Below, piece by piece: positions 17,371 to 25,848 of a stretch of 64,000 bases of DNA; the first letter of the stretch is position 1; every line of letters begins with the position of its first letter. The DNA is taken from NCBI RefSeq assembly GCF_002934685.1, contig NZ_NKHL01000121.1, positions 291,589 through 355,588 of the forward strand. Direction: 5' to 3'. The notes beneath the pieces are model-generated. The model was not told the DNA's origin. It was given only the letters and a program-made list of their open reading frames with translations, and made no database searches. This DNA is from Pseudomonas bohemica. Its GTDB lineage: Bacteria > Pseudomonadota > Gammaproteobacteria > Pseudomonadales > Pseudomonadaceae. The position numbers were made by a program, and so were the translations under genes.

Positions 17371-18372
17371 TCAGCCCCGCGCGACCTGCGCCAGAATCTC
17401 ATACGAGCGCAACCGATCGGTATGCTCGTACATGTCACAGGTGAAGATCAGCTCGTCAGCGTCGGTCTGCTCCAGGAGCACATCCAGCTTGGCCCGGATC
17501 TTTTGCGGCCCACCCACCATTGCAATGCCAAAGAAGTCCATCACCGCTTCGCGCTCATGGGGCAGCCATAAGCCTTTCATGCTTTCAACCGGCGGCTTCT
17601 GCATCAGGCTTTGTCCGCGGATCAAACTGAGGATGCGCTGGTAGACCGAAGTCGCCAGATATTCAGCGCGCTCGTCGGTATCGGCAGCGGCCAGTGGCAC
17701 ACCGAGCATCACATAAGGCTTATCGAGCACCGCCGAGGGCTGGAAGTGGTTGCGATAGACACGAATCGCCTCGTGCATGAAGCGCGGCGCGAAGTGCGAA
17801 GCGAAGGCGTATGGCAAGCCGCGTTGCCCCGCCAATTGCGCACTGAACAGGCTTGAGCCCAGTAGCCAGATCGGCACGTTGGTATTGGTGCCTGGCACAG
17901 CGATCACCCGTTGATGGGCTTGGCGCGGGCCCAGGTAACTCATCAGCTCCGCGACATCGTCCGGGAAGTCGTCGGCGCTGCCGGAGCGTTCACGGCGCAA
18001 GGCGCGAGCCGTCATCTGATCGGAACCCGGAGCGCGGCCCAGACCCAGGTCGATACGGCCGGGATAGAGGCTGGCCAGGGTGCCGAACTGTTCGGCGATC
18101 ACCAGCGGTGCGTGGTTGGGCAGCATGACGCCGCCCGAACCCACGCGAATGGTCGAGGTGCCGCCCGCCAGATAGGCCAGCAACACTGAGGTCGCTGAGC
18201 TGGCGATGCCGTCCATATTGTGGTGTTCGGCAACCCAGAACCGGTTGTAACCCCATTTCTCGACGTGTTGAGCCAGGTCCAGCGAGTTGCGCAGCGATTG
18301 CGCCGCGCCTTTGTCTTCGCGAACCGGCACCAGGTCGAGGGTGGAAATCTTCACATCAGCTAAGCGTTTCAT
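17371..18372 (-). CDS. Luciferase-like flavin-dependent monooxygenase (MsnO8-like)
   Basis: A 333-aa member of the LLM class of flavin oxidoreductases, expected to fold as a TIM barrel and use reduced FMN. Diagnostic blocks are WVAEHHNMDGIASSATSVLL, RVGSGGVMLPNHAPLVIAEQ and GRIDLGLGRAPGSDQ. The start at 18372 (MKRLADVKISTLDLVPV) fits the family; an in-frame extension from 18435 does not. The substrate is unknown. It stands alone between a REP pair and the osmC promoter region. Confidence 0.85.
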   Translation of the reverse strand: MKRLADVKISTLDLVPVREDKGAAQSLRNSLDLAQHVEKWGYNRFWVAEHHNMDGIASSATSVLLAYLAGGTSTIRVGSGGVMLPNHAPLVIAEQFGTLASLYPGRIDLGLGRAPGSDQMTARALRRERSGSADDFPDDVAELMSYLGPRQAHQRVIAVPGTNTNVPIWLLGSSLFSAQLAGQRGLPYAFASHFAPRFMHEAIRVYRNHFQPSAVLDKPYVMLGVPLAAADTDERAEYLATSVYQRILSLIRGQSLMQKPPVESMKGLWLPHEREAVMDFFGIAMVGGPQKIRAKLDVLLEQTDADELIFTCDMYEHTDRLRSYEILAQVARG

Positions 18373-18583
18373 AGGCCGTGGTGGATCCTCTTGGGGGCTT
18401 GGTCGGGCGCCCAAAGCTTCAAGGCGCGAGAGCATAACCTGCGTTAAGCCTAAATAGTTGCGTTAAGGCTCTAGGATAAGGCCGGATTTTCAGGTTGCAA
18501 TGGGGAAGCGGAAATTTCCTACTAATTTAGTCGGATTTGACATTGCATGAAGTCGGCAAATGACCGCTGATGTAAGACCCGTG

Positions 18584-18611
18584 GAACTAACTTGCCTCTA
18601 CACTCCTCAGA
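18584..18611 (+). promoter_or_regulatory. AlgU (sigma-22) type promoter for osmC
   Basis: GAACTA, 17-bp spacer, TCAGA; one mismatch from the GAACTT -35 and the same spacing and -10 as the ersA promoter at 47265. The osmC start is 50 bp downstream. Confidence 0.65.
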
Positions 18612-18660
18612 CTTTTGGTCCATGTGCGAGTTAATCGCGCTCAATTCATGAGGAGACATC

Positions 18661-19092
18661 ATGAGCATCGTCAAGAAAGCGTCCGCCCACTGGGAAGGTG
18701 ACCTGAAGTCAGGCATCGGTAGCATCTCCACCGAAACCGGCGTCCTGCGCGAAGCGCCATATGGCTTCAAGGCTCGCTTCGAAGGCGGCAAGGGCACCAA
18801 CCCGGAAGAACTGATCGGCGCGGCCCATGCCGGTTGCTTCTCCATGGCCCTGTCGATGATCCTCGGCGGCGCAAATCTGAAGGCCGAGAGCATCGATACC
18901 CAGGCTGAAGTCACCCTTGACCAGGACGGCGAAGGGTTCTCGATCACCGCTGTGCATCTGATCCTCAAGGCCAAAGTGCCGGGCGCGACCCAGGCGCAGT
19001 TCGATGAACTGACCGCGAAAGCCAAAGAAGGCTGCCCGGTTTCCAAAGTGCTGAACGCCAAGATCACGCTGGATGCCACGCTGGTCAGCTGA
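18661..19092 (+). CDS. osmC: OsmC organic hydroperoxide reductase
   Basis: A 143-aa OsmC peroxiredoxin that reduces organic hydroperoxides. The two redox cysteines sit at C59 (AHAGCFSMAL) and C125 (EGCPVSKVL), the same positions as in E. coli OsmC. A GAGGAG ribosome site precedes the ATG. It is preceded by a good AlgU-type promoter, consistent with osmotic and envelope-stress control known for osmC in Pseudomonas. The next gene downstream, a DUF1161 paralogue, has its own AlgU-like promoter. Confidence 0.95.
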   Translation: MSIVKKASAHWEGDLKSGIGSISTETGVLREAPYGFKARFEGGKGTNPEELIGAAHAGCFSMALSMILGGANLKAESIDTQAEVTLDQDGEGFSITAVHLILKAKVPGATQAQFDELTAKAKEGCPVSKVLNAKITLDATLVS

Positions 19093-19157
19093 TCTTGCAC
19101 TGACCACATGACTTCGATGGCCCGCACATGCGGGTCATCTGCATTTCAGGGGTGTGA

Positions 19158-19184
19158 GAACCGGTGGCGGCAAATAATGTCAGA
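19158..19184 (+). promoter_or_regulatory. AlgU (sigma-22) type promoter for DUF1161 copy 2
   Basis: GAACCG, 16-bp spacer, TCAGA. The -35 keeps the GAAC core. It lies 42 bp before the gene start. Confidence 0.55.
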
Positions 19185-19226
19185 TGCAGGGCCGATGCGT
19201 TTCGCGCGGCATCGAAGGAGTCGAGC

Positions 19227-19460
19227 ATGAAACGTTTAGCCACTACCCTGATCCTCAGTGCACTGACCACCAGCGTGTTCGCCGCTCCCAAACCTTGCGA
19301 AGAGCTGAAGGCCGAAATCGAAGCCAAGATCCAGGCGCAGAACGTCAGCTCCTACACGCTGGAGATCGTCGGAAATGATGAGGCCCAGGACCCGAACATG
19401 ATCGTGGGCACGTGCGACAACGGCACGAAAAAGATCATTTATCAGAAGAATGATCGCTGA
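19227..19460 (+). CDS. DUF1161 periplasmic protein (copy 2)
   Basis: A 77-aa paralogue of the gene at 16980: signal peptide ending at VFAAP, then CEELKAEIEAKIQAQNVSSY and the conserved VGTCDNGTKKIIYQ. Both mature cysteines are conserved between the copies. The ATG at 19227 follows AAGGAG. Function is unknown. The likely AlgU promoter suggests stress induction, unlike copy 1, for which I see no such promoter. Confidence 0.85.
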   Translation: MKRLATTLILSALTTSVFAAPKPCEELKAEIEAKIQAQNVSSYTLEIVGNDEAQDPNMIVGTCDNGTKKIIYQKNDR

Positions 19461-19482
19461 CTTTCAAGCTTCTGCCGAAGGC

Positions 19483-19504
19483 GTAGGAGCGCAGCTTGCT
19501 TCTA
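19483..19504 (+). repeat. Isolated REP half-site remnant
   Basis: GTAGGAGCGCAGCTTGCTTC resembles one arm of the class A element, with no inverted partner nearby. Confidence 0.4.
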
Positions 19505-19549
19505 CGTCCCGGGGCAGAGTCAAAAGCCATTGCAGTGGTAGTCAGCCTC

Positions 19550-19966
19550 TCAAGGAATACAAAAAATCTGCCCTTCTTCCGCCAGTACCTTGCGCTGTTC
19601 ATCTCGCAATTGTGCGTCGATGCTATTGGCGATATGGCGCACGTCCAGGCGATAACGGTGCCCGGCCTCGAAGTGGTCATAGTCGATGGTGACGTAGCAG
19701 GTCAGCTCGTTATAGATATCCATCGACAGTCCCAGCCCGCCTGGCGCGTATTCATAGTCGTAACGTACTTCCAGCTTGTGCCTGCCCGGCGTCACCTGAA
19801 AATAGCGGCCATCTTCCGTGCGCACGCCATCGAGCTTATCGGCCATCAGCGTCTTACCGGTGAAGGTATGCAGATCGACCCAGGCCTGCTGCGGGTCCAC
19901 CGCGGGCAGCGGGCCGGCGCATCCGGCCAGCAGACTCAGGGCAATGATTGACAGGGGCAGGCGCAT
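19550..19966 (-). CDS. Putative lipoprotein of unknown function
   Basis: A 138-aa protein with a short signal peptide and lipobox LLAGC (C16), so probably a lipoprotein. The mature part has YFQVTPGRHKLEVRYDYEY, resembling the PEGA-like 'PG.H.L.V.Y' beta-sheet motif of small envelope lipoproteins, and a C-terminal cysteine. No enzymatic motif is visible. It is divergent from the metallopeptidase lipoprotein at 20075. Confidence 0.75.
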   Translation of the reverse strand: MRLPLSIIALSLLAGCAGPLPAVDPQQAWVDLHTFTGKTLMADKLDGVRTEDGRYFQVTPGRHKLEVRYDYEYAPGGLGLSMDIYNELTCYVTIDYDHFEAGHRYRLDVRHIANSIDAQLRDEQRKVLAEEGQIFCIP

Positions 19967-20074
19967 GACAGACTCCGCATTCAGGCAGATGACAATGATG
20001 GTTGCGTCATGGACCGGCTCTGCGGCATAACGCTGGCGGTGGCAACTCTTGTATTTCGACGTTAAGGCCGCTGC

Positions 20075-21142
20075 ATGAATCGATTGAACATTTTGTGGTT
20101 GCGGCGCGGCTTGCCGATGCTGGCGATTTTACTCCTCAGCGGTTGCTCCAGTCTTTCCTATTACACGCAGTTGGCAAGCGGTCAGCTGGCCTTGTTGCGA
20201 GCTCGTGAACCGGTCGCGGACGTGATTGCCGATCCGCAGCGCGACCCCAAACTGCGTGATCATCTACGCAACTCTCAGCAGGCACGGGAGTTCGCCAGCC
20301 AGCACTTGCATCTGCCGGACAACAAAAGCTATCGCCTGTACGCCGACATCCATCGCCCCTACGTAGTCTGGAACGTCTTCGCCACTGGTGAATTTTCCCT
20401 TGACCCGGTGACCCATTGCTTCCCGATTGCCGGCTGTGTCGCCTATCGCGGCTACTACAACCAGGGCTCCGCCCGGGGCGAGGCGGCATTGCAGAAGCTC
20501 AACGGCAAGGACGTGTATGTCAGTGGCGTCGAGGCGTACTCGACGCTTGGCTGGTTCAACGACCCGATCATCAGCTCGATGATGAACTGGGGTGATGAGC
20601 GGCTGGCGACGCTGATCTTCCATGAGCTGGCGCATCAGCGCTTTTATGTGAAAGATGACAGCGAATTCAACGAGTCCTACGCCACGTTCGTAGAAGAAGA
20701 AGGCACCCGGCAATGGCGTGCGGCGCGTGGGCTGCCTGCCGAGAGTGCATCGTCCGAAACCCAGCGGCGCGATCAACTGACGCAACTGGTGCTCGGCACG
20801 CGTGATCGTCTCAAAGCCTTGTACGCCGAACCTCTGACGCCAGAGGTGATGCGTCAGCGCAAAGCCGGAGAGTTCGAGCGCCTGCGCAGTCAGTACCGGC
20901 TGCTGCGCGACAGCCAATGGGGTGGCGATAAGCGCTTCGACAGCTGGGTTTACGCGTCGATGAATAACGCACGGCTGCTGCCGATCGGACTGTATGACCA
21001 GTGGGTGCCGGCATTCGAGAGGCTGTTCAAGCAGGTCAACGGTAATTGGCCTGCGTTCTTTGCGGCGGTTGAGAAGATGGGTGGGTTGCCCAGGGATCAG
21101 CGAAAGGCGGCATTGGAGCGGTTGGCGAAACCCTGCGCCTGA
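20075..21142 (+). CDS. Predicted zinc aminopeptidase lipoprotein (COG4324-like)
   Basis: A 355-aa protein with a lipoprotein signal (LLLSGC, C24). It carries the metalloprotease motif HELAH at 183-187 and a downstream glutamate in EFNESYATFVEEEG (about residue 200), giving an HExxH...E gluzincin-type site. Conserved GCVAYRGYYN and VYVSGVEAYSTLGWFNDP fit the predicted aminopeptidase family. It is probably attached to an envelope membrane facing the periplasm; substrate unknown. It stands alone, followed by a degenerate REP pair. Confidence 0.85.
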   Translation: MNRLNILWLRRGLPMLAILLLSGCSSLSYYTQLASGQLALLRAREPVADVIADPQRDPKLRDHLRNSQQAREFASQHLHLPDNKSYRLYADIHRPYVVWNVFATGEFSLDPVTHCFPIAGCVAYRGYYNQGSARGEAALQKLNGKDVYVSGVEAYSTLGWFNDPIISSMMNWGDERLATLIFHELAHQRFYVKDDSEFNESYATFVEEEGTRQWRAARGLPAESASSETQRRDQLTQLVLGTRDRLKALYAEPLTPEVMRQRKAGEFERLRSQYRLLRDSQWGGDKRFDSWVYASMNNARLLPIGLYDQWVPAFERLFKQVNGNWPAFFAAVEKMGGLPRDQRKAALERLAKPCA

Positions 21143-21150
21143 ACCCCAAC

Positions 21151-21228
21151 TGCAGGAGCGCGCTTGCCCGCGATTGCCGTGCAGCTGACGACGATTTGTT
21201 AGCCCAATCGCGGGTATGCCCCACAAGT
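21151..21228. repeat. Degenerate REPIN, class A
   Basis: The left arm TGCAGGAGCGCGCTTGCCCG is intact but the right arm (AATCGCGGGTATGCCCCACA) has diverged. Confidence 0.6.
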
Positions 21229-21233
21229 TGCTT

Positions 21234-21884
21234 TTAGGTCTTGAGAAACGCCCGATGCAGCGCTTTCAACGATTCAAAATGATAAGTCGGCGCTTTGGCC
21301 TGCAACTCTTCACGGCTGCCGAACCCGTACCCCACTGCCGCCACATCCAACCCGTTGCGCTTGCCGCCGATCAAATCGTGTTTGCGATCGCCGATCATCA
21401 ACGTCTGCTTCGGATCGAGTTTTTCCTCATCCAGCAGATGCCGAATCAGCTCGACCTTATCGGTGCGCGTGCCGTCCAGTTCGCTGCCGTAGATCAACTT
21501 GAAGTGCCGGGCGAAGTCGAAATGCCGAGCGATTTCATGGGCGAACACCCAAGGCTTGGACGTGGCGATAAACAGCGTGCGACCCTGATCAGAGAGCAGA
21601 TCGAGCAGCTCGAATACGCCATCGAACACCAGATTTTCATACAGCCCCGTGACCTTGAAGCGCTCGCGATAGAAACCCACCGCTTCCCAGGCCTTGGCCT
21701 CGTCAAAGTCATACGCGCGCATGAATTGCTGCAACAGCGGCGGGCCGATGAAGTGTTCGAGCCGGGTGATATCGGGTTCGTCGATGCCCAACTTGCTCAA
21801 GGCGAACTGGATTGAACGGGTGATGCCTTCCCGTGGATCGGTCAGGGTGCCGTCCAGGTCGAACAGAATATTCTGGTAATGCAT
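21234..21884 (-). CDS. HAD-superfamily phosphatase (phosphoglycolate phosphatase-like)
   Basis: A 216-aa haloacid-dehalogenase hydrolase. The nucleophile motif is FDLDGTLTD (D9, acid D11), motif II is FIATSKPW, and motif III/IV is MIGDRKHDLIGGKRNG. The helical cap between about 15 and 85 places it with subfamily I (Gph/PpaX-like) enzymes. The ATG at 21884 was chosen for its GAGAG ribosome site. It is followed upstream on the same strand by the gamma-carbonic anhydrase; the two may be co-transcribed. Substrate unknown. Confidence 0.88.
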   Translation of the reverse strand: MHYQNILFDLDGTLTDPREGITRSIQFALSKLGIDEPDITRLEHFIGPPLLQQFMRAYDFDEAKAWEAVGFYRERFKVTGLYENLVFDGVFELLDLLSDQGRTLFIATSKPWVFAHEIARHFDFARHFKLIYGSELDGTRTDKVELIRHLLDEEKLDPKQTLMIGDRKHDLIGGKRNGLDVAAVGYGFGSREELQAKAPTYHFESLKALHRAFLKT

Positions 21885-21917
21885 GTTTTCTCTCATGTGC
21901 AGCTACGAATAACCGGC

Positions 21918-22466
21918 TCAGCAGGGTTTGTCGAAACCTTCGGCCAGATGCTGATCCTTGAGCTTCACGTAGTTGCTCGCGCTGTATGGGAAGAAAGCGA
22001 TCTCCTTCTCGGTCAGCGGGCGCACCTGCTTGACCGGACGACCGACATACAGAAAACCGCTTTCAAGTCTTTTTCCCGGCGGAACAAGGCTGCCCGCGCC
22101 GATAATCACTTCATCCTCGACCACCGCGCCGTCCATGATCGTGCTGCCCATGCCGATCAGGATCCGGCTGCCGACGGTGCAACCGTGCAGCATGACCTTG
22201 TGACCTATGGTCACTTCGTCGCCGATCAACAGCGGGAAACCGTCCGGATTGAAGGGGCCGGCGTGGGTGATGTGCAGCACGCTGCCATCCTGCACGCTGG
22301 TACGAGTGCCGATACGGATGCGGTGCATGTCGCCGCGAATCACCGTCAGCGGCCAGACCGAACTGTCGGCACCGATTTCGACATCACCGATGACAACCGA
22401 CGAATGATCGACAAAGGCCCGTGCGCCAAGGGCCGGCGTGTGATTCTGGAACTTGCGAATAGCCAC
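21918..22466 (-). CDS. Gamma-class carbonic anhydrase-like protein
   Basis: A 182-aa left-handed beta-helix protein of the gamma-carbonic anhydrase/PaaY/YrdA family. Hexapeptide repeats run through most of the length. Three likely zinc histidines are in HRIRIG, HKVMLHG and HGCTVG. Many family members have weak or no anhydrase activity, so catalysis is uncertain. It is divergent from prlC and 33 bp upstream of the HAD phosphatase. Confidence 0.88.
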   Translation of the reverse strand: MAIRKFQNHTPALGARAFVDHSSVVIGDVEIGADSSVWPLTVIRGDMHRIRIGTRTSVQDGSVLHITHAGPFNPDGFPLLIGDEVTIGHKVMLHGCTVGSRILIGMGSTIMDGAVVEDEVIIGAGSLVPPGKRLESGFLYVGRPVKQVRPLTEKEIAFFPYSASNYVKLKDQHLAEGFDKPC

Positions 22467-22556
22467 GATAGGTTCCTTCTCTGGTGCAGATAGCTGCGGT
22501 CAGCGCCGATTGTAATTAAGATGCTCAAGTGTTTCTTCCAGCCAAGGTGCCGAACC

Positions 22557-24608
22557 GTGAGCGCGAACAACCCTCTTTTGCAATCGTACGACCTGCCACC
22601 TTTCTCGGCGATACGCGCCGAGCACGTAAAACCTGCCATTGACCAGATTCTCGCCGACAATCGCGCTGCGATTGCCGACATCCTCGCCAAGCAAGGCAAG
22701 CAGCCCACATGGGCCGGGCTGGTGTTGGCGATGGACGAGTTGAACGACCGCCTGGGCGCCGCCTGGAGCCCGGTCAGCCACCTGAACGCCGTGTGCAACA
22801 GCGCCGAACTGCGCGAGGCCTATGAATCGTGCCTGCCAGCGTTGAGCGCCTACTCTACCGAAATGGGCCAGAACCGCGAACTGTTCCAGGCTTTCGAAGC
22901 CTTGGCCAACAGCCCCGAAGCCGCCAGCTACGACGTGGCGCAGAAAACCATTCTGGAGCACTCGCTGCGTGATTTCCGTCTGTCGGGTATCGACCTGCCG
23001 CCCGAGCAGCAGAAGCGTTACGCCGAAGTGCAGAGCAAGCTGTCCGAGTTGGGCAGCCAGTTCTCCAACCAGTTGCTCGACGCCACTCAAGCGTGGACCA
23101 AACACGTTACCGACGAAGCTGCTCTTGAGGGTCTGACCGATTCGGCCAAGGGGCAAATGGCGGCAGCCGCCCAGGCCAAGGGCCTCGACGGCTATCTGAT
23201 TACCCTGGAATTCCCGAGCTACTACGCGGTGATGACCTATGCCCAAGACCGCGCGTTGCGTGAAGAAGTCTACGCGGCGTACTGCACCCGTGCTTCGGAC
23301 CAAGGCCCGAACGCGGGCAAGAACGACAACGGCCCTGTGATGGAACAGATCCTCGACTTGCGTCAGGAACTGGCCAAACTGCTGGGCTTCGCCAGCTTCT
23401 CGGAGCTGAGTCTGGCGACCAAGATGGCTGAATCCAGCGATCAGGTGCTGAGCTTCCTGCGCGATCTCGCCAAGCGCAGCAAGCCCTTCGCTGCGCAGGA
23501 TCTACAGCAGCTCAAGGCTTACGCTGCCGAACAGGGTTGCCCGGATCTGCAAAGCTGGGACACGGGTTTCTATGGCGAAAAATTGCGAGAACAGCGCTAT
23601 AGCGTCTCTCAGGAAGCCCTGCGCGCCTACTTCCCCATCGACAAGGTATTGGGCGGCCTGTTTGCCATCGTGCAAAAACTGTATGGCATCGAAATCGCCG
23701 AGCAGAAAGGCTTCGACACTTGGCACCCCGATGTTCGCTTGTTCGAAATCAAGGAAAACGGCCAGCATGTCGGCCGCTTCTTCTTCGATCTCTACGCACG
23801 CGCCAACAAGCGTGGCGGTGCCTGGATGGATGGCGCCCGCGATCGCCGCCGTACATCCGGCGGTGCCCTGCAGAGCCCGGTGGCCAACCTGGTCTGCAAC
23901 TTCACACCGGCATCGCCGGGCAAGCCTGCCTTGCTGACCCACGACGAAGTCACGACGCTGTTCCACGAGTTCGGCCATGGCTTGCATCATCTGTTGACCC
24001 GCGTCGAACACGCTGGTGCCTCGGGCATCAACGGCGTGGCCTGGGATGCGGTCGAGCTGCCAAGCCAGTTCATGGAAAACTGGTGCTGGGAGCCGGAGGG
24101 GCTGGCGCTGATTTCCGGCCATTACGAAACCGGCGAACCGTTGCCTCAGGATCTGCTGGAGAAAATGCTCGCGGCGAAGAATTTCCAGTCCGGTCTGATG
24201 ATGGTGCGTCAGCTGGAATTCTCACTGTTCGACTTCGAACTGCACGCCACTCACGGCGACGGCCGTACCACGCTGCAAGTGCTGGAAGGCGTGCGCGACG
24301 AGGTCTCGGTAATGCGTCCGCCGGCGTACAACCGCTTTCCCAACAGCTTCGCGCACATCTTCGCGGGTGGTTACGCGGCGGGCTACTACAGCTACAAATG
24401 GGCTGAAGTGCTCTCGGCTGACGCTTTCTCCAGGTTCGAGGAAGACGGTGTGCTCAATGCCGAAACCGGTCGTGCTTTCCGCGAAGCGATTCTGGCCCGC
24501 GGTGGTTCCCAGGCGCCGATGGTGCTGTTCGTCGACTTCCGCGGACGCGAGCCTTCGATTGACGCACTCTTGCGCCATTCCGGCCTGAGTGAGGATGCGG
24601 CAGCATGA
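22557..24608 (+). CDS. prlC: Oligopeptidase A (M3 zinc metallopeptidase)
   Basis: A cytosolic 683-aa thimet-type peptidase that degrades short peptides, including cleaved signal peptides. The zinc motif is HEFGH at 470-474, with the third ligand in the downstream helix (GINGVAWDAVELPSQFMENW). I chose the GTG at 22557 (VSANNPLLQSYDLP), which fits the family start and has AAGGTG upstream; the frame is open to 22521 without homology. The stop overlaps the yheV-like gene start by four bases. Confidence 0.95.
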   Translation: MSANNPLLQSYDLPPFSAIRAEHVKPAIDQILADNRAAIADILAKQGKQPTWAGLVLAMDELNDRLGAAWSPVSHLNAVCNSAELREAYESCLPALSAYSTEMGQNRELFQAFEALANSPEAASYDVAQKTILEHSLRDFRLSGIDLPPEQQKRYAEVQSKLSELGSQFSNQLLDATQAWTKHVTDEAALEGLTDSAKGQMAAAAQAKGLDGYLITLEFPSYYAVMTYAQDRALREEVYAAYCTRASDQGPNAGKNDNGPVMEQILDLRQELAKLLGFASFSELSLATKMAESSDQVLSFLRDLAKRSKPFAAQDLQQLKAYAAEQGCPDLQSWDTGFYGEKLREQRYSVSQEALRAYFPIDKVLGGLFAIVQKLYGIEIAEQKGFDTWHPDVRLFEIKENGQHVGRFFFDLYARANKRGGAWMDGARDRRRTSGGALQSPVANLVCNFTPASPGKPALLTHDEVTTLFHEFGHGLHHLLTRVEHAGASGINGVAWDAVELPSQFMENWCWEPEGLALISGHYETGEPLPQDLLEKMLAAKNFQSGLMMVRQLEFSLFDFELHATHGDGRTTLQVLEGVRDEVSVMRPPAYNRFPNSFAHIFAGGYAAGYYSYKWAEVLSADAFSRFEEDGVLNAETGRAFREAILARGGSQAPMVLFVDFRGREPSIDALLRHSGLSEDAAA

Positions 24609-24892
24609 CGGATACACCGCATGTGATTACCAAGAAACGCTTCATCGCCGGGGCTGTCTGCCCGGCGTGCAGCGAGCCTGACAAGTTGATGATGTGGAGC
24701 GAAGACGACGTTCCGCATCGCGAGTGCGTGCATTGCGGGTATTGCGATACGCTCAACGCCCAGGGTCAGTCGATCCCGAAAGAACTGGGCACACGCGTCA
24801 ACAAGGCTCCGGTAAAACCGGCTGGGCCGAAGGTGCAGGGTGTGCAGTTCTTCCCGAATCCGAAGCTGAAAAAGCCGGTTGATCCGAGCTGA
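24605..24892 (+). CDS. yheV: YheV-family zinc-ribbon protein
   Basis: A 95-aa protein with two cysteine pairs (VCPACSEPD at about 18-26 and CVHCGYC at about 41-47), the pattern of a small zinc ribbon. A lysine/proline-rich tail follows. It overlaps the prlC stop by four bases, and prlC-yheV pairing is common in gammaproteobacteria. Function is unknown. Confidence 0.88.
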   Translation: MTDTPHVITKKRFIAGAVCPACSEPDKLMMWSEDDVPHRECVHCGYCDTLNAQGQSIPKELGTRVNKAPVKPAGPKVQGVQFFPNPKLKKPVDPS

Positions 24893-24910
24893 TCCAGGCG
24901 CTATCTCTCT

Positions 24911-24999
24911 GTAAGAGTGCGCTTGCCTGCGAATGGCGTGGTGTCAAACGGCGAGTTTTTCGCCGGTACGCCACCATTCGCGGGCAGGCGCGCTGCTAC
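24911..24999. repeat. REPIN, class A variant
   Basis: Begins GTAAGAGTGCGCTTGCCTGC and ends CGGGCAGGCGCGCTGCTAC; arms complementary with a few mismatches. Confidence 0.75.
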
Positions 25000-25010
25000 C
25001 GACTTGGCTT

Positions 25011-25685
25011 TTACAACCGCCACAAAATCGTCTGAACCCCCACCACGTCTGTCTGCTGAAACCAGCCCTTGATCGCGCAGCCGGCAAGCGCGCTAGTGCT
25101 ACATGCGCCGCTGTTGAGGGCAGTTTTCAGGGCGCCAACGTCGACCTTGTTGATGTAATCGATGCTGTGCTTGAGGCTGTCTTCATCGCCGTAGCCGCCG
25201 TGTTCCATCTCGTCGAGTGCAGCCTGTTTGCTCCAGCCCTGCACAACGATCCGGTACATCGCTGCCACCAGCCCGGTGCGGTCCAGCCCATGCTTGCAGT
25301 GCATGAGCACCGGGCCTTTTTCCTGGGCCGTCTGGATCGCGCGCAGGCTTTGAATGATGTCCGCGTCATCGACATGTACGGTCTGCAACGGGATCTGGAT
25401 CTGCGTCACCGACGGGTCTGACAGCCATTTGCTGTCGCTTTCCTTGATGAGATCCACCACGGTCACCACGCCGAGTTTCTTCAGCAGCGGCTGGGCATCG
25501 GCGTCGGGCTGGCGACTGCGATAAAGCGTCGGAGTCATCTGGTACAGATTGTAATGCGGGTCGATCGACTGCGCCCATTGGCTGGGGCGCGATCCTGAGG
25601 ACGGCGAGTCATCAGCCTGAGCCAACGCGCAAACAGAAAGCGCCATCAGTGTGGCGACCAGCGAAGCGATCAATCGAAGGCGCAT
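25011..25685 (-). CDS. Secreted tyrosine/dual-specificity phosphatase-like protein
   Basis: A 224-aa exported protein (signal peptide MRLRLIASLVATLMALSVCA, cut near AQA). The cysteine-phosphatase loop HCKHGLDRTG gives nucleophile C130 and R136, i.e. CX5R, and VDDADI about 25 residues earlier may supply the general acid. A periplasmic phosphatase acting on phosphoinositides or phosphoproteins is conceivable. The next gene, same strand, encodes a secreted PI-PLC-like enzyme, so the pair may act on related lipids; this is inference. The gene is not in the corresponding PAO1 interval as I recall it. Confidence 0.85.
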   Translation of the reverse strand: MRLRLIASLVATLMALSVCALAQADDSPSSGSRPSQWAQSIDPHYNLYQMTPTLYRSRQPDADAQPLLKKLGVVTVVDLIKESDSKWLSDPSVTQIQIPLQTVHVDDADIIQSLRAIQTAQEKGPVLMHCKHGLDRTGLVAAMYRIVVQGWSKQAALDEMEHGGYGDEDSLKHSIDYINKVDVGALKTALNSGACSTSALAGCAIKGWFQQTDVVGVQTILWRL

Positions 25686-25815
25686 CGAGTCTTACCTTGG
25701 GCGCTAGCGGTGGAGAGGATGCGGCGAGTCTCTATGGGCCGAGGTCAAGGCGATGTGAGGCAGATGTCAAAACTTCGTGAGACCGGGGCTTCTGACAGGC
25801 TTTCTGAAGGCAGGT

Positions 25816-25842
25816 CCGGGGGCACGTCTGAACCGCCCCCGG
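25816..25842. other. Strong GC hairpin downstream of the PI-PLC gene
   Basis: A perfect 8-bp stem CCGGGGGC/GCCCCCGG with an 11-base loop begins a few bases past the stop of the gene ending at 25849. There is no U-tract, so it may protect a 3' end rather than terminate. Confidence 0.5.
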
Positions 25843-25848
25843 GATGGC